From: Pseudomonadota bacterium
GTDB lineage: Bacteria; Pseudomonadota; Alphaproteobacteria; UBA9655
DNA length: 7,582 nt
Assembly: GCA_021809225.1 (NCBI GenBank)
Contig: JAKBAL010000097.1
Location: 1 to 7,582 of the forward strand
Reading direction: 5' to 3'
Shown here: positions 6,567 to 7,582 of the stretch, in pieces
Numbering within the stretch: the first letter of the stretch is position 1
Layout: each line of letters starts with the position of its first letter
Position numbers and translations under genes: made by a program
The notes under the pieces: generated by a model
What the model was told of the DNA's origin: nothing
The model's database searches: none
The model's input: only the letters and a program-made list of their open reading frames with translations

Positions 6567-7154
6567 ATGAAACTAAATTTTTTAAAAACACTTATTATAT
6601 TAACAAGTGTATTTCTAATTAATATAAACTTACTTTCCAAGCAATTATTAGCTGTTGAAACTGATGATATTGTCATTATTGCAGAAAAGAATGGTGATTT
6701 TACCAAATTTATAGAAGCTTTAAAGATTACAGGTTTGGACAAAAAGTTACATGAGATGGGTCCTTTCACCATATTTGCCCCTACGAACGAAGCATTTATA
6801 GCTTTTGACAAAAAACACCCCGGCCTGATAGCAGGATGGATGAAAACGGACGAAGGCAAGAAAAAGCTAGAAGACTTTCTTCTATACCACATCGTTCCTG
6901 CAAAATTAACTGCTGAAAAATTAAAAGAAATGAAGGCAGACAAAGCTGCCAACGGAAAAACATTTACAATTAAAGTCAGTAACGAAGGTATCAAAATTAA
7001 TGGCACCAAAATTACTAAAGCTGACATCGAAGGATCCAATGGCGTTATTCATGCTATTCAGCATGTCCTCACTGTCCCTTCGGAAAAAATTTCTGCGGAA
7101 AAAACGCCTTCGGAAGATGCTCATACAGAAGCCGCTCCATCTGAAAAGAAATAA
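6567..7154 (+). CDS. Secreted fasciclin (FAS1) domain protein
   Basis: A 195-residue exported protein. Residues 1 to about 30 form a Sec signal peptide: Lys2 and Lys7, then a hydrophobic core (LIILTSVFLINI), with likely cleavage near LLA-VE. No lipobox cysteine is seen, so it is probably soluble in the periplasm or outside the cell. Residues about 33-171 are one FAS1 domain: H1 motif GPFTIFAPTNEAFIAF at 65-80, the central YH at 107-108 in LLYHIVPAKL, and the H2 motif NGVIHAIQHVLTVP at 158-171. FAS1 domains are linked to adhesion and surface interactions in several organisms, but the role here is unknown. The tail (171-195) is charged and consists of decapeptide-like repeats each beginning PSE. 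It appears monocistronic: its own Shine-Dalgarno in front and a strong terminator behind. It is visibly more AT-rich than the operon before it. Confidence 0.92.
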   Translation: MKLNFLKTLIILTSVFLININLLSKQLLAVETDDIVIIAEKNGDFTKFIEALKITGLDKKLHEMGPFTIFAPTNEAFIAFDKKHPGLIAGWMKTDEGKKKLEDFLLYHIVPAKLTAEKLKEMKADKAANGKTFTIKVSNEGIKINGTKITKADIEGSNGVIHAIQHVLTVPSEKISAEKTPSEDAHTEAAPSEKK

Positions 7155-7180
7155 ATTAACAACTTAGAATTCTCCATAGA

Positions 7181-7216
7181 AATAGGACCTCACTTTTCAA
7201 AGAGGTCCTATTTTTT
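7181..7216 (+). terminator. Intrinsic terminator after the fasciclin gene
   Basis: AATAGGACCTC (7181-7191) and GAGGTCCTATT (7202-7212) form a perfect 11-base-pair stem around a 10-base loop, followed by an unbroken T-run to 7216. It begins 27 bases after the fasciclin stop. It also separates that gene from the convergent transposase. Confidence 0.93.
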
Positions 7217-7263
7217 ATGCATATTAAAGTCATTTAATAATACAAAATATAATATTATAATTA

Positions 7264-7582
7264 ACCTCAATTTTGAATAAGCAAGTAAAAAGATTTAACG
7301 GAAGGTTTGTTTTGCCTGAGTTGATAGGCAACGAGGCAAGAGAGAATATTAATACAGCAATTTATGGGCGATCTATGACGAGTGTGAGACAAATTCATAT
7401 GAACTTTAAGGATGTCAAAGATTGTTTCGATGAGAAAGCGTTTCCTAAGAAGAAGCTTTTTAATCAAAGGCATAAGGTAGTTTTTCATATTTCGCTTTAT
7501 TCCTGTGATTAACTTTAGGCCTCTTTGAAAAAGTTGTTTAAAAAGTTTTTGAGATATGAATCCTTTATCAGCAAAGAGGTTT
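7264..7582 (-). mobile_element. End of an IS982-family insertion sequence (continues past window)
   Basis: The transposase 3' end defines this as the terminus of an insertion sequence about 1 kb long, of which 319 bases are visible. Elements of this family usually have ends beginning with ACC; here ACCTCAATTTTG starts at 7264, and the transposase stop codon falls within it. The boundary is therefore proposed at 7264, in a very AT-rich, locally palindromic target (ATAATATTAT at 7249-7258). The other end and the target duplication lie outside the window, so the boundary is inferred. Confidence 0.7.
7267..7582 (-). CDS. IS982-family transposase, C-terminal part
   Basis: DDE transposase that would catalyse movement of the element. 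The minus-strand frame is open from the right edge to a TGA at 7269-7267, giving 104 residues of a protein normally about 300 long; the first two catalytic Asp residues lie beyond the window. Visible landmarks are ADKGFIS near the beginning, LKLITGIKRNMKN, then LLLRKRFLIETIFDILK. In the last, R-x3-E-x6-K matches the IS4-superfamily signature around the catalytic Glu. SHTRHRSPINCCINILSCLVAY and the final KPSVKSF segment are typical of the IS982 C-terminus. The frame continues upstream of the internal Met at 7488 without a stop, so that Met is not the start. The overlapping plus-strand frame at 7273-7512 is its shadow. Family is confident; whether the full copy is intact cannot be seen. Confidence 0.88.
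   Translation of the reverse strand, partial: NLFADKGFISQKLFKQLFQRGLKLITGIKRNMKNYLMPLIKKLLLRKRFLIETIFDILKVHMNLSHTRHRSPINCCINILSCLVAYQLRQNKPSVKSFYLLIQN

Noticed and set aside
6569..7039. Minus-strand open frame antisense to the fasciclin gene
   Set aside because: The plus-strand gene has a signal peptide, FAS1 motifs, a perfect Shine-Dalgarno and a terminator; the antisense translation is low-complexity Ser/Phe/Ile-rich sequence, as expected from a shadow.
7273..7512. Plus-strand open frame of 79 codons at the right edge
   Set aside because: The opposite strand encodes a clear IS982 transposase C-terminus with the R-x3-E-x6-K signature, so this frame is its shadow.
1..7582. CRISPR array, toxin-antitoxin pair or phage defence system
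   Set aside because: No regularly spaced repeats and no gene with such domains is present; every substantial gene is explained by known housekeeping, sugar, FAS1 or transposase families.

Overview
The window looks like a piece of chromosome from an AT-rich alphaproteobacterium, possibly a host-associated lineage such as Holosporales or Rickettsiales. This rests on the alphaproteobacterial style of the TrmJ protein (the PRDGWPNP segment and the conserved C-terminal helical tail), the low GC content and the insertion-sequence end at the right edge. It is an inference; no marker gene fixes the species.

Layout. Bases 2-1192 hold the 3' part of cysS (cysteinyl-tRNA synthetase), followed after 11 bases by trmJ (tRNA 2'-O-methyltransferase, 1204-1971); the two look co-transcribed. 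A 223-base gap (1972-2194) follows. It carries two inverted-repeat structures, the second shaped like a rho-independent terminator, and a strong Shine-Dalgarno placed before a tiny leader ORF rather than before the next gene.

Bases 2195-6285 are a compact three-gene operon with overlapping ends. It encodes a WbpB-type dehydrogenase fused to a WbpD-type hexapeptide N-acetyltransferase, a WbpA-type UDP-GlcNAc 6-dehydrogenase, and a WbpE-type PLP aminotransferase. Together they supply the four activities that turn UDP-GlcNAc into UDP-2,3-diacetamido-2,3-dideoxy-glucuronic acid (UDP-GlcNAc3NAcA), a precursor of surface polysaccharide sugars. The 2-epimerase (WbpI type) and glycosyltransferases are not in the window.

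After a 281-base AT-rich gap comes a secreted single-domain fasciclin (FAS1) protein (6567-7154) with a short decapeptide-repeat tail and a very good intrinsic terminator (7181-7216). The right edge (about 7264-7582) is the end of an IS982-family insertion sequence whose transposase, on the minus strand, runs out of the window.

Most of the window consists of known families. The points most worth a second look are the two-domain fusion that packs the sugar pathway into three genes, the leader region before that operon, and a gene-free stretch at 6311-6568 that stays open on the minus strand. I found no clear sign of an entirely new system.
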